In this document: positions 1-7,425 of the stretch, in pieces
How positions within the stretch are numbered: the stretch's first letter is position 1
How the letters are laid out: the number at the start of each line of letters is the position of its first letter
DNA from: Pseudomonadota bacterium
GTDB lineage: Bacteria; Pseudomonadota; Alphaproteobacteria; Sphingomonadales; Sphingomonadaceae
NCBI GenBank assembly: GCA_023416515.1
Contig: JAEZHP010000164.1
Location: 1 to 35,878 of the forward strand
DNA length: 35,878 bases
Reading direction: 5' to 3'
Translations under genes and position numbers: made by a program
The notes under the pieces: generated by a model
Told to the model about the DNA's origin: nothing
The model's database searches: none
The model's input: the letters and a program-made list of their open reading frames with translations, nothing else

Positions 1-42
1 TAGCGAGAGCGGGGGGGCAAAAGGTCACTATCCGGACTGCTC

Positions 43-67
43 AACGGCCTTGGCGGGGGAGGGTTCC
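43..67 (-). promoter_or_regulatory. sigma-EcfG promoter firing out of the left edge
   Basis: On the minus strand GGAAC (67-63) is followed after exactly 16 bases by CGTT (46-43). This matches the alphaproteobacterial EcfG consensus, GGAAC-N16/17-CGTT. Transcription would begin near position 36 and leave the window, so the target gene is not visible. The position beside the stress-response locus supports it. Confidence 0.7.
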
Positions 68-285
68 AACCCATGCGATTTTTTCTGCGTTTTTTTTAAG
101 GAGGCCGTCGCCGACCGGAGTGGGCAACCGAGCTGGGCCTGGCCAGTTGAGAGGATGAAAGGAAATCCCATGCCTAAGCCGCCAAGCTCACCGCCCCATT
201 CCGACATCGACGGAGTCAATCGCGACGGCACCCGGCCGAGCAAGAAGCTCAGCGGGCGAGGCGACGACACTAGGGAGCTGGAGCA

Positions 286-316
286 GGCCGGGCGCGCGGC
301 CTCGGCGCGCCCGGCC
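286..316. terminator. GC-rich hairpin between the kinase gene and the left edge
   Basis: A perfect 12-bp stem (286-297 with 305-316) closes a 7-base loop about 43 bases past the stop codon of the leftward kinase gene. Neither strand has a U-tract after it, so it may act as a transcript-stabilising 3' end or a weak terminator. The position fits the end of the nepR-kinase transcript. Confidence 0.45.
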
Positions 317-358
317 TATAGTGACGATAGCTCTGCCGACGATCGAGCGCGGTAGGGG

Positions 359-1945
359 TCAGGGAACTGCCGGCGTGTCGCGGTCGACGACGGCGATCGT
401 CAGGCTGTAGCGGCCCACCTCGGTGTCCCGCTCGAGCGCAGAGCGGAGCTGTCGGGCGAGCCCCGAGATGATCCGGTCGAACCGCTCCTGGACGTCGGGA
501 GAGCAGCTGATCTCGCCGGCGAGCACCTCGGACTCCATGACCAGGCGGGCTCGGCCGTCCTGCTCGGGCTCGAGCGCGATTGCGACCATCCGGGCTCCGC
601 AAAGCATCCCGAACTCGACCACCTCCGTCACCAGGAAGGCGGTGGACACCGCCACGTCCTGGGTGGCGTAGAGCGGCTCGAGAGCGAGCCGGATCTGCAT
701 TCCGGAAGCCTTGGTGGGAGCCGTCGCCCGTAGATTGGCGGCGAGCTCGGACACCAGCGCCTTGAGCGCGACCCCGCGATTCTCCTCGAGCTCGGCGTAA
801 TGGTTGCGGTGAACGACGGCGAGCGCGTCGACCCGCCGCTGGATCGAGGCATAGGCGGCCGCGGCTTCGTCGCTGACGCTGCTTCGCGAGTGGATGTTGA
901 GCAAGGAGGCGACGACTTGAAGGTTGTTCTTCACGCGGTGATGGACCTCGCGAACGAGCCGCGTCTGCCGCTCGACAGCCGCGCCGAGCTCGGCCTCGTG
1001 CTGCGCCACGGTTCGGGTCACTTCGGCGAAGGCATTGCCGAGATCGTCGATTTCCTTGGCGGCGCTGTGGACGCTCGGTCGCTCGAACCCGCGGTCGCCC
1101 GGCTCATAGGCCGCGATCGCCCGCTGCATTCGAAGCAGGGGCCGGAGCAGCAGATATTGAACCACCAGCCAGCCGACCACGGCGGCGAGAAGCCACATCA
1201 GCAGCGGAAGCACGATCATCGCCACCTCCGCCCAGGTCATGCTCGGAGCCGCGGCGTGGAGGCGAAGCTCCAGCCCGCTCGCAGTGATGGGCTCATTGAG
1301 GACGACTCCGCCGCTGGCTTCCCGGCCGGGCTCCGACGCGAACAAACGCATCGCCGAATCGTCGACGACGAGCTCGAGCTCGGTGGCCTGGCTGGTGCTC
1401 CCGACATTCGCCGCGGCCTCCAGCGAGGACCGTGGAAAGTCGATCTGGCCGAGCGGCCGCCCCGAACTGTCGTAGAGCCACAAGCGAAGCAGTTCGCCTC
1501 GCTCGTCGATCCACGCCGCCGAGCCCTCACCCTGCGCGACCCGCGGCGGAGCGGCGGGACTGACCGCGAGGGGCGGGCAGGCGACGCCGCCGCCGGGATC
1601 GAAAACCAGGAAACGCACAGGAGGTGATCCGCTCGCGCGCAGCTGGGTTTCGGCATGCCCGCAGGCGGATGCGGCGTTTTCAGGCCGGCGAACGGCGTCA
1701 CTGGCGATCCGAACGACCAGGGCGGCGCGGTTGAGGACCGAGGAGAGGCGCTGGGCCGACAGCGCAAGGTTGGCGTGCGCCTCGGCGATCGCGTTGGATC
1801 GGCTGTCGCGCGCGCTGTCGACGCTCGCGAAGACGGAGATCACCAGCAGCGGCAGCAAGGCCGCGCCGAGAATCAGAAGCATCTTGGTCGCGGTGGGCAG
1901 GCCACCGAACCATGTGCGAAGGAAATTATGCTGTCGTTCGGTCAC
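359..1945 (-). CDS. phyP: Degenerate HisKA_2 sensor histidine kinase, PhyP type
   Basis: The 528-residue inner-membrane sensor has a membrane segment at about 22-42, a periplasmic sensing region to about 240, a second membrane segment at about 242-265 and a linker leading to a HisKA_2 dimerisation domain. The motif EVHHRVKNNLQ (about 333-343) carries the phosphoacceptor histidine. The C-terminal ATPase-like part lacks recognisable N, G1 and G2 boxes: where an asparagine-rich N-box is expected the sequence reads TEVVEFGMLCGA. In Sphingomonas the kinase of this locus, PhyP, is a negative regulator that acts on PhyR, and the lost ATP site agrees with a phosphatase-like role. It lies 39 bases downstream of nepR on the same strand, so the two are probably cotranscribed. 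The family is clear; the symbol is inferred from position and degeneracy. Confidence 0.85.
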   Translation of the reverse strand: MTERQHNFLRTWFGGLPTATKMLLILGAALLPLLVISVFASVDSARDSRSNAIAEAHANLALSAQRLSSVLNRAALVVRIASDAVRRPENAASACGHAETQLRASGSPPVRFLVFDPGGGVACPPLAVSPAAPPRVAQGEGSAAWIDERGELLRLWLYDSSGRPLGQIDFPRSSLEAAANVGSTSQATELELVVDDSAMRLFASEPGREASGGVVLNEPITASGLELRLHAAAPSMTWAEVAMIVLPLLMWLLAAVVGWLVVQYLLLRPLLRMQRAIAAYEPGDRGFERPSVHSAAKEIDDLGNAFAEVTRTVAQHEAELGAAVERQTRLVREVHHRVKNNLQVVASLLNIHSRSSVSDEAAAAYASIQRRVDALAVVHRNHYAELEENRGVALKALVSELAANLRATAPTKASGMQIRLALEPLYATQDVAVSTAFLVTEVVEFGMLCGARMVAIALEPEQDGRARLVMESEVLAGEISCSPDVQERFDRIISGLARQLRSALERDTEVGRYSLTIAVVDRDTPAVP

Positions 1946-1984
1946 CGGCGGTCCCGACGCGTCATGTCATGCGTGCGGGGAGGC

Positions 1985-2188
1985 TCAGCCAAGCTTGCCG
2001 AGGAGATCCAGCATCTCCGGCGGAATGTCCTCGGCGACGGCACGTTCATAGACGGTGCGCAGCGCGTCGCCGACATCGGCCGACTGCTTCTTTCGGTTGC
2101 GCGGCTTTCCATCCGAGTCCGGCTCGACCGAATGCTGATCATCGGCCTTGCGACGCCGCTCACGTTCAAGTTCATTGTGAAAGGTCAA
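1985..2188 (-). CDS. nepR: Anti-sigma factor NepR
   Basis: This 67-residue protein sequesters sigma-EcfG; phosphorylated PhyR binds NepR in its place and frees the sigma factor. The C-terminal half carries the NepR signature, with ALRTVYERAVAEDIP followed by PEMLDLLGKL. The N-terminal third is charged and probably disordered, as usual for the family. The only usable in-frame start is TTG at 2188: an in-frame stop lies nine codons upstream (2213-2215), and no ATG or GTG occurs in frame before the conserved core. A purine-rich GGGGTGAA precedes the TTG. The gene is divergent from phyR and upstream of the kinase gene. A near-consensus EcfG promoter at 2316-2340 suggests feedback control. Confidence 0.92.
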   Translation of the reverse strand: MTFHNELERERRRKADDQHSVEPDSDGKPRNRKKQSADVGDALRTVYERAVAEDIPPEMLDLLGKLG

Positions 2189-2315
2189 AGGTTCACCCCA
2201 CCCGCGGTCCGCTCATTATACGGGTCTGATCAACCGTTTGGAGTGGGTTGGATCAAGCCGTGTTCGTCCAGCACTATTCGACGCGGGCGAAATAATCGGC
2301 CCACGTGGGCTTGGA

Positions 2316-2340
2316 AACAAAAAACTCCCACGTTGGTTCC
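2316..2340 (-). promoter_or_regulatory. Probable sigma-EcfG promoter of nepR
   Basis: On the minus strand GGAAC (2340-2336) is followed after 16 bases by TGTT (2319-2316), one base off the CGTT consensus. It points at nepR with a leader of about 120 bases. EcfG control of nepR is common in this class. The first base of the -10 element is off, so confidence is moderate. Confidence 0.5.
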
Positions 2341-2468
2341 ACAGGTTCTGCAGGCGTATCGGGCGGGGGCCATTGGCTGTCACAAACCGTTTCGAGCCGC
2401 CGTCACACTTGCCAAGCGGGGGTCGCCCTCATAGGCGCACGCTTTAATAGACTGAGGAGTCGAAACGA

Positions 2469-3269
2469 ATGTCGCTCGGCCAGGAAATTGCGCCTCATCT
2501 CCCATTCCTTCGCCGCTACGCGCGTGCGCTTACGGGCACGCAGCAGCATGGCGACGCGTTCGTGCGCGCTACCCTGGAAGCGATCGTCGCCGCGCCGGAC
2601 TCCTTCCCGCGCGACGTCGACCCGCGAGTCGGCCTCTACCGCACCTTCCACGCCATTTGGTCCTCGGCCAATATCGAAGAAGAGCCCGGCTATTCGGGCG
2701 CCGAGGGGGATGGCGTCGAGAGCATCGCCCAGGCGCGGCTTTCGCGAATCACTCCGCTGTCCCGCCAGGCCCTGCTTCTGACCGCGATGGAGGGCTTCAC
2801 GCCCGAAGACGCGGGCTATCTGATCGGCGCGGCGCCTGAAGAGGTCGAGGCTCTGGTCGGCGAGGCTCTCGAGGAGATTGAGCGTCAGACTCGCGCCGAG
2901 GTTCTGATCATCGAGGACGAGCCGATCATCGCGATGGATATCGAGACGATCGTCCGCGATCTCGGTCACAGCGTCGTCGGAGTCGCGGTGACCCGCGACG
3001 AGGCAGTCAGCCTTGCGCTCGCCAAGCGGCCGGGTCTCGTGCTTGCCGACATCCAGCTCGCCGACGACAGCTCCGGGATCGACGCCGTCAAGGACATCCT
3101 CGCCGAGTTCGAGGTGCCGGTGATCTTCATCACGGCTTTCCCGGAGCGGCTGCTCACCGGCGAGCGCCCGGAGCCGACCTTCCTCATCACCAAGCCGTTC
3201 CAGCGGTCGACGGTGAAGGCGGCGATCGCCCAGGCCCTGTTCTTCGATCCGGCAACCCTGCCGGCCTGA
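2469..3269 (+). CDS. phyR: General stress response regulator PhyR
   Basis: The 266-residue response regulator has the inverted layout of its family. A sigma-like domain (about 1-135) mimics EcfG and binds NepR, and a receiver domain follows (about 143-262). Visible receiver residues are the acidic pair E149-D150, the phosphoacceptor D194 in LADIQL and K242 in ITKPF. The segment FITAFPERLLTG corresponds to the FATGUY-type receiver signature of PhyR proteins. Phosphorylation opens the protein so that the sigma-like domain captures NepR. An AGGAG lies nine bases before the ATG. The gene diverges from nepR across a 280-base region and is followed by palindromic repeats and then the EcfG-controlled genes. 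No perfect EcfG promoter was found for phyR itself. Confidence 0.97.
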   Translation: MSLGQEIAPHLPFLRRYARALTGTQQHGDAFVRATLEAIVAAPDSFPRDVDPRVGLYRTFHAIWSSANIEEEPGYSGAEGDGVESIAQARLSRITPLSRQALLLTAMEGFTPEDAGYLIGAAPEEVEALVGEALEEIERQTRAEVLIIEDEPIIAMDIETIVRDLGHSVVGVAVTRDEAVSLALAKRPGLVLADIQLADDSSGIDAVKDILAEFEVPVIFITAFPERLLTGERPEPTFLITKPFQRSTVKAAIAQALFFDPATLPA

Positions 3270-3278
3270 GAATCCGCC

Positions 3279-3352
3279 GTCAGCCGGCGAAAGCCGGCAT
3301 CTACCGCACTGAGTGACAGGCATCGGTAGACCCCAGCTTTCGCTGGGGTGAC
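3279..3352. repeat. Paired palindromic intergenic repeat
   Basis: Two hairpins face each other: CAGCCGGCGAAAGCCGGC on the left and ACCCCAGCTTTCGCTGGGGT on the right, with arms that are imperfect inverted copies over about 28 bases. Related copies occur near 4376, 8535 and 13904. This is the REP-like palindrome type common in sphingomonad intergenic DNA. It may stabilise the phyR transcript or end it. Confidence 0.7.
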
Positions 3353-3411
3353 GGCATCGAGTCGCCCGGGTCATACGGGCTGGCTCTTTCCGGCTTCTTC
3401 TCAATCTTTCG

Positions 3412-3436
3412 GGAACCGCCCTTGCGGGGGCGCGTT
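3412..3436 (+). promoter_or_regulatory. sigma-EcfG promoter upstream of the small membrane gene and ecfG
   Basis: GGAAC (3412-3416), 16 bases and CGTT (3433-3436) form a perfect match to the EcfG consensus. The predicted start near 3443 leaves about 40 bases before the 45-codon membrane gene and about 255 before ecfG, so the sigma factor would be autoregulated together with its small upstream neighbour. Confidence 0.8.
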
Positions 3437-3481
3437 AGCCGCGAAACGATTGGAACTTTGAGCGAGGGTACCCCATTCGCC

Positions 3482-3619
3482 ATGAATCAAGGCCCGGACC
3501 ATATCGGGAAGACCGAGGCGCGCGCCGGAACGACGCCGCACATGACCCGCTACGTGCTCTTCTTCGGACTGACGTTGACCATCCTGGCCTTCGTCATCAT
3601 CTACTTGATCTGGGATTGA
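3482..3619 (+). CDS. Small single-pass membrane protein between phyR and ecfG
   Basis: The frame encodes 45 residues: a polar N-terminus of about 22 residues, then one hydrophobic helix (about 24-43, FFGLTLTILAFVIIYLIW) ending in a terminal Asp. An upstream in-frame start at 3422 exists, but it would lie within the promoter region, so the ATG at 3482 is preferred; the ribosome site is weak. The gene sits 45 bases after a perfect EcfG promoter and 79 bases before ecfG, so it should be co-induced with the sigma factor. I do not recognise the family. A role in the stress response is inferred from location only. The clean membrane helix and the promoter make a real gene likely. Confidence 0.65.
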   Translation: MNQGPDHIGKTEARAGTTPHMTRYVLFFGLTLTILAFVIIYLIWD

Positions 3620-3698
3620 GCCGCTTCGGCGGATCGGTGCTAGTATCACCTTGCCATAAGGGCACGCGTAAAATCCTATGTTTATCGGGGGCAGCTCC

Positions 3699-4370
3699 AT
3701 GTCGGGCGTGAAGCCGGCGCAAGAAGACGCGACGATCGAGCGCGAAGAGCTCGTTCCGCTGCCGGACGACGAGTTCAAGCAGCAGCTCGCTCAGGTCATT
3801 CCCCATTTGCGCGCCTTCGGTCGCTCGCTGTCGGGCAGCCGCGATCTCGCGGACGATCTCGTCCAGGAGACGCTTCTGAAAGCGTGGGCGGCGCGCAAGC
3901 GCTTCCAGGCCGGCACCAACATGCGCGCCTGGACCTTCATCATTCTCAGGAACCTGTTCCTGAGCCAGATGCGCCGCGCCCGATTCAAGGGCGAGTGGGA
4001 CGAGCTCACCGCGTCCAAGATCCTTGCCGCCCCGGCGAGCCAGGACAAGCATATCGAGCTTGCCGACATGCAGCGCGCTTTGCTCCATCTGCCGCAGCCG
4101 CAGCGCGAGGCCTTGATCCTGGTCGGCGCCGGCGGCTTCGCTTACGAGGAAGCGGCCGAGATCTGCGGCTGCGCGGTCGGAACGATCAAGAGCCGGGTCG
4201 CCCGCGGCCGAGTCGCGCTCGAGGGCTTGCTAAGCGAGGGCAAGCTGCCGTCGCGCCGCGAGCACGACAACCACGACAAGACCGCTCTCCAGGCGATCAT
4301 GAGCGACGTCGACGACCTCAGCCGCGACCGCCTGCCCACTCCTGACGAAGTCGAGGACGACGAAGATTGA
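3699..4370 (+). CDS. ecfG: RNA polymerase sigma factor EcfG
   Basis: This 223-residue ECF sigma factor directs the general stress response and is held inactive by NepR. Region 2 spans about 28-98 (DDLVQETLLKAW, then NMRAWTFIILRN) and region 4 about 125-180, with the helix-turn-helix YEEAAEICGCAVGTIKSRV. An acidic tail of about 35 residues follows. The ATG at 3699 is preferred over the one at 3678 because a GGGGG run lies seven bases before it and the extra seven residues look non-conserved. Expression probably comes from the EcfG promoter at 3412. A palindrome follows the stop codon within ten bases. Confidence 0.93.
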   Translation: MSGVKPAQEDATIEREELVPLPDDEFKQQLAQVIPHLRAFGRSLSGSRDLADDLVQETLLKAWAARKRFQAGTNMRAWTFIILRNLFLSQMRRARFKGEWDELTASKILAAPASQDKHIELADMQRALLHLPQPQREALILVGAGGFAYEEAAEICGCAVGTIKSRVARGRVALEGLLSEGKLPSRREHDNHDKTALQAIMSDVDDLSRDRLPTPDEVEDDED

Positions 4371-4375
4371 GGCGC

Positions 4376-4397
4376 GACCCCGGCGAAAGCTGGGGTC
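4376..4397. repeat. Single palindromic repeat after ecfG
   Basis: A hairpin of GACCCC and GGGGTC arms around GGCGAAAGCT lies six bases after the ecfG stop codon. It is a single-arm relative of the repeats at 3279 and 8535. Its position suggests it can shape the 3' end of the ecfG transcript. Confidence 0.6.
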
Positions 4398-4455
4398 CGT
4401 CGCTCTGTCAATTCCGATCAGGTGATTCCAGCCTCGGCCGGAAGGGCGCTGGGGC

Positions 4456-4671
4456 TCAGTCGAGCCGCGCCAGAAGATCCTCGAAGCTCTTCAGGGAGCG
4501 CATCTCTCCGTCGAGCTGGAACGCTTCGCGCAGCGCGTTGCCCACGCCGGCGTGAACGGTGGGCGGTGCCACTTTCACGAAGCGCTTGTTGGCTGGGGTC
4601 GCCAATGCGTCCTGATTTGCTTTCAACGGTTCCACGGCCTTCTTAACGTATGTCCCCAGACACAGTTGCAA
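4456..4671 (-). CDS. Small conserved-looking protein of unknown function, start uncertain
   Basis: The frame ends at 4456 and shows coding character for at least its last 60 codons: charged and amphipathic, with segments KRFVKVAPPTVHAGVG and LKSFEDLLARLD. I do not recognise the family. Three starts are possible: TTG at 4671 (71 residues), GTG at 4635 (59 residues) or ATG at 4755 (99 residues, overlapping the glnE start). Codon use upstream of about 4650 is poor, which argues against the longest form. A perfect EcfG promoter with 17-base spacing at 4780-4805 points at it, which suggests it belongs to the general stress regulon. It faces ecfG convergently. Confidence 0.55.
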   Translation of the reverse strand: MQLCLGTYVKKAVEPLKANQDALATPANKRFVKVAPPTVHAGVGNALREAFQLDGEMRSLKSFEDLLARLD

Positions 4672-4753
4672 TCGTATCGGACCCCGAATGACGGATTCAG
4701 AACGCCGTTGCGTCCAAGAGACACTTGGTTGCGACCAAGTTAATTTCGGGAGC

Positions 4754-7423
4754 ATGAGTCCAGCGATTGAACGGGCACGAACGCACTCCCCCTTCCTCCG
4801 GTTCCATCTCGAGTCCGAAAATCCCGTGTCGGCCGCGGTGCGCGAGGGTCGGCTGGGTGAGGCGCTTGCCCTGGCTCGGGCTCGAGGCGAGGGCGACGAC
4901 ATCATGGCGTCGCTCAGGCGCGAGCGGACGGGCCATGCCCTTGCCCTCGCGATCGGCGACCTTGCCGGGCTGCTGACGCTCGAGCAGGTGACGAGCGAGC
5001 TTTCACATCTTGCCGACCGGGTGATCGAGCGGGCGATCGCGGCCGCCATCGCCGAACGCTATCCGGATTCGCCGGTGAACGGGTTCGCGGCGATCGCGGT
5101 CGGCAAGCTCGGCAGCTTCGAGCTCAATTATTCGTCGGACGTCGACCTTCTCTTCCTGTTCGATCCGGCGACCGTGCCGCGGCGCGAGCGCGAGGATTCG
5201 GGTCAGGCCGCGGTTCGGATCGCCCAACGAGTCGTCGAGCTGCTCCAGAAGCGGACCGAGGACGGTTACGCCTTCCGGGTCGATCTTCGCCTTCGGCCCT
5301 CGCCCGAAGTCACTCCGATCGCTCTGCCTGTCGATGCGGCGATCAGCCATTACGAATCCTCGGCGCTACCGTGGGAGCGCTCCGCCTTCATCCGCGCTCG
5401 CCATGCCGCCGGTGACGCCGCGGTCGGCCGCTATTTCCTCGATGCGATCCACCCCTTCGTGTGGCGCCGGAGCCTCGATTTCGGCGCGGTCGGGGAGATT
5501 CAAGCGGTCACCGGCCAGATCCGCGACCATTATTCCGCCGGCCAGACATTCGGACCCGGTTTCGATCTGAAGCGCGGCCGCGGGGGCATCCGCGAGGTCG
5601 AATTCTACACCCAGGCGCTTCAGCTCATCCATGGCGGCCGCGAGCCCCAATTGCGCACGCCGGCGACCATGGACGCGCTCGCGGCACTGACTGCGGCGGG
5701 GCGGATCGGCGCCGACGAGGCGAGCGCCCTGAGCGACGCCTACCGCCTGCTTCGAACCATCGAGCACCGAATTCAGATGGTCGAGGACAAGCAGACCCAT
5801 CAGCTGCCGCCGACCGCCCAAGGGCTCGACAATGTCGCGCTGCTCCACGACCTCGCCGGCGGGGCCGAGCTGCTCGACCTGCTTCGCCCCCATGTCGATT
5901 CGGTTGCGGACCATTATGGCGCCCTCGCGCCGCAATCGCAGAAGCGGCTTCCGGGCCAGCCGGCGCTCGGGGAGCGGCTCGCGCAATTGGGTTTTCCGGA
6001 CCCGCCGGCGGCGACCGCCCGGATCGAAAGCTGGCGAAGCGGCAAGGCGCGGTCGCTTCGAACCGCCGCCGCTCGCGACCCGTTCGAGGCGATGCTTCCC
6101 GGCCTCGTCGAGGCCTTCGCCCAGGCCCCGGACCCGATGGCCGCGCTCAACCGCTTCGACACGCTCGTCGAGCGGCTTCCGAGCGGGGTCAATTTCTTCC
6201 GGCTGCTCGAGGCCCGGCCGGCGGTGGTCGACCATCTCGCCAGCATCCTCAGCTACGCGCCGACGCTGGCCGATCAGCTTGGCCGGCGCCCGGAGCTGCT
6301 CGACGGGCTCATCGACGCCTCCGCCTTCGAACCGGCCCGCGATGTCGAGGCGCTGGCCGCCGACTTCGCGCTGCGCGAGCGGCCTGACGAGGACTATCAG
6401 ATGCTGCTCGACCGCGTTCGCGCGCGGGTCAACGGAGTCCGCTTCGCGCTGGGCTCCCAGATCGTCCTTGCCCTTTCCGACCCGCTCGCCGCGGCGCGCG
6501 GCTATGCCCGTGTCGCCGAGGCCGCGATCGACGTCCTTGCCCGCGCCGCAATCGCCGAGTTCGAACAGCGCCACGGCAAGGTGCCGGGCTCGGAGCTGCT
6601 CATCCTCGGCCTCGGACGGCTCGGCGGCGGCGAGCTCACCCACGCCTCCGACCTCGACCTCATCTACCTGTTCAGCGGCACCCACGAAGCGCAGTCGGAC
6701 GGGCCCAGGCCGCTTCGCGCCACCGATTATTTCAATCGGCTTGCTCCCCGAGTGTCGGCGGCGCTCAGCGTTCCAACCGCCGCCGGACCGCTCTACGATG
6801 TCGACCTCAGGCTGCGCCCATCGGGCCGCGACGGCCTACTCGCGGTGTCGCTTCCAAGTTTCGCCGATTATCAGGCGAGCCAGGCCTGGACCTTCGAGCA
6901 TATGGCGCTGACCCGCGCCCGCCCCGTCTTCGGCTCCGCCGAAGCCCGGGCGGCACTCGGAGCCGCGGTGTCCGACATCCTCCACCGCGAGCGCGATCCT
7001 AAGCAAGTCGCCGCCGACGCGACGTCGATGCGCCGCGAGATCGCGCGCCACAAACCCGCCAAGGGACCGTTCGACATCAAGCTCGGGGAAGGGGGCCTCG
7101 TCGACCTCGAATTCCTCGTCCAGTCGCTCCAGCTCATCCACCGCAAAGGCCTCGACCCGTGCATGGAGGCCGCGCTCACCAATCTCGCCGAGGCCGGCCT
7201 TGTCTCGCCCGATCTCGTCGACGATTACCGCCTGCTCACCCGCATGCTGGTCACTTTCCGCCTCGTCTCACCCCAATCCGAGGAGCCGCCGCCGCCGTCA
7301 CGAGCGTTGGTGGCTCAAGCCTGCGGGCTCGACGACTGGGACGCTTTGCTTGAAGCGCATGCAAAGGCGCGTCAGAGGGTTTCGCAATCATGGTCCGCCT
7401 TCGCGGCGCAATCAGGGGAATGA
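4754..7423 (+). CDS. glnE: Glutamine synthetase adenylyltransferase/deadenylyltransferase GlnE
   Basis: GlnE adds AMP to a tyrosine of glutamine synthetase and removes it, under PII control, to match nitrogen assimilation to supply. Two nucleotidyltransferase modules are visible: the N-terminal one with GKLGSFELNYSSDVDLLFLF (about 115-134) and the C-terminal one with GLGRLGGGELTHASDLDLIY (about 618-637). Each keeps the DxD metal site. From the ATG at 4754 the protein has 889 residues, slightly below the E. coli length. An alternative ATG at 4688 adds 22 residues unlike the family, so the shorter form is preferred; neither start has an ideally spaced ribosome site. bcp follows after two bases. 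Confidence 0.95.
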   Translation: MSPAIERARTHSPFLRFHLESENPVSAAVREGRLGEALALARARGEGDDIMASLRRERTGHALALAIGDLAGLLTLEQVTSELSHLADRVIERAIAAAIAERYPDSPVNGFAAIAVGKLGSFELNYSSDVDLLFLFDPATVPRREREDSGQAAVRIAQRVVELLQKRTEDGYAFRVDLRLRPSPEVTPIALPVDAAISHYESSALPWERSAFIRARHAAGDAAVGRYFLDAIHPFVWRRSLDFGAVGEIQAVTGQIRDHYSAGQTFGPGFDLKRGRGGIREVEFYTQALQLIHGGREPQLRTPATMDALAALTAAGRIGADEASALSDAYRLLRTIEHRIQMVEDKQTHQLPPTAQGLDNVALLHDLAGGAELLDLLRPHVDSVADHYGALAPQSQKRLPGQPALGERLAQLGFPDPPAATARIESWRSGKARSLRTAAARDPFEAMLPGLVEAFAQAPDPMAALNRFDTLVERLPSGVNFFRLLEARPAVVDHLASILSYAPTLADQLGRRPELLDGLIDASAFEPARDVEALAADFALRERPDEDYQMLLDRVRARVNGVRFALGSQIVLALSDPLAAARGYARVAEAAIDVLARAAIAEFEQRHGKVPGSELLILGLGRLGGGELTHASDLDLIYLFSGTHEAQSDGPRPLRATDYFNRLAPRVSAALSVPTAAGPLYDVDLRLRPSGRDGLLAVSLPSFADYQASQAWTFEHMALTRARPVFGSAEARAALGAAVSDILHRERDPKQVAADATSMRREIARHKPAKGPFDIKLGEGGLVDLEFLVQSLQLIHRKGLDPCMEAALTNLAEAGLVSPDLVDDYRLLTRMLVTFRLVSPQSEEPPPPSRALVAQACGLDDWDALLEAHAKARQRVSQSWSAFAAQSGE
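4780..4805 (-). promoter_or_regulatory. sigma-EcfG promoter inside the 5' end of glnE, antisense
   Basis: On the minus strand GGAAC (4805-4801), 17 bases and CGTT (4783-4780) match the EcfG consensus. The transcript would start near 4773 and run leftwards into the small gene ending at 4456. It would also run antisense to the glnE start codon, so stress induction might lower glnE translation. The latter is inference. Confidence 0.6.
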
Positions 7424-7425
7424 CG

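Larger units (their letters stand above)
1..358. other. Left-edge region without a confident gene
   Basis: This stretch downstream of the kinase gene holds a leftward sigma-EcfG promoter (43-67), two short T-runs near 78-99 and a GC-rich hairpin (286-316). A 61-codon rightward reading frame (170-355) exists, but it runs through the hairpin and its product resembles no family I know. No RNA gene was recognised. The region probably separates the kinase transcription unit from an unseen leftward gene beyond position 1. Confidence 0.5.

Noticed and set aside
61..72. GGGTTCCAACCC resembling a tRNA T-arm
   Set aside because: No cloverleaf can be built around it; the GTTCC part belongs to the leftward EcfG promoter.
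170..355. 61-codon rightward ORF at the left edge
   Set aside because: It has only a fair ribosome site, resembles no family, and its 3' third is a 12-bp GC-rich hairpin better explained as the end of the kinase transcript.
800..1627. Long opposite-strand ORFs such as 800-1627, 2403-3404, 5366-6685, 17748-19520, 19931-21076 and 31519-32217
   Set aside because: They mirror well-supported genes in GC-rich DNA and encode charged, low-complexity sequences with no family features.
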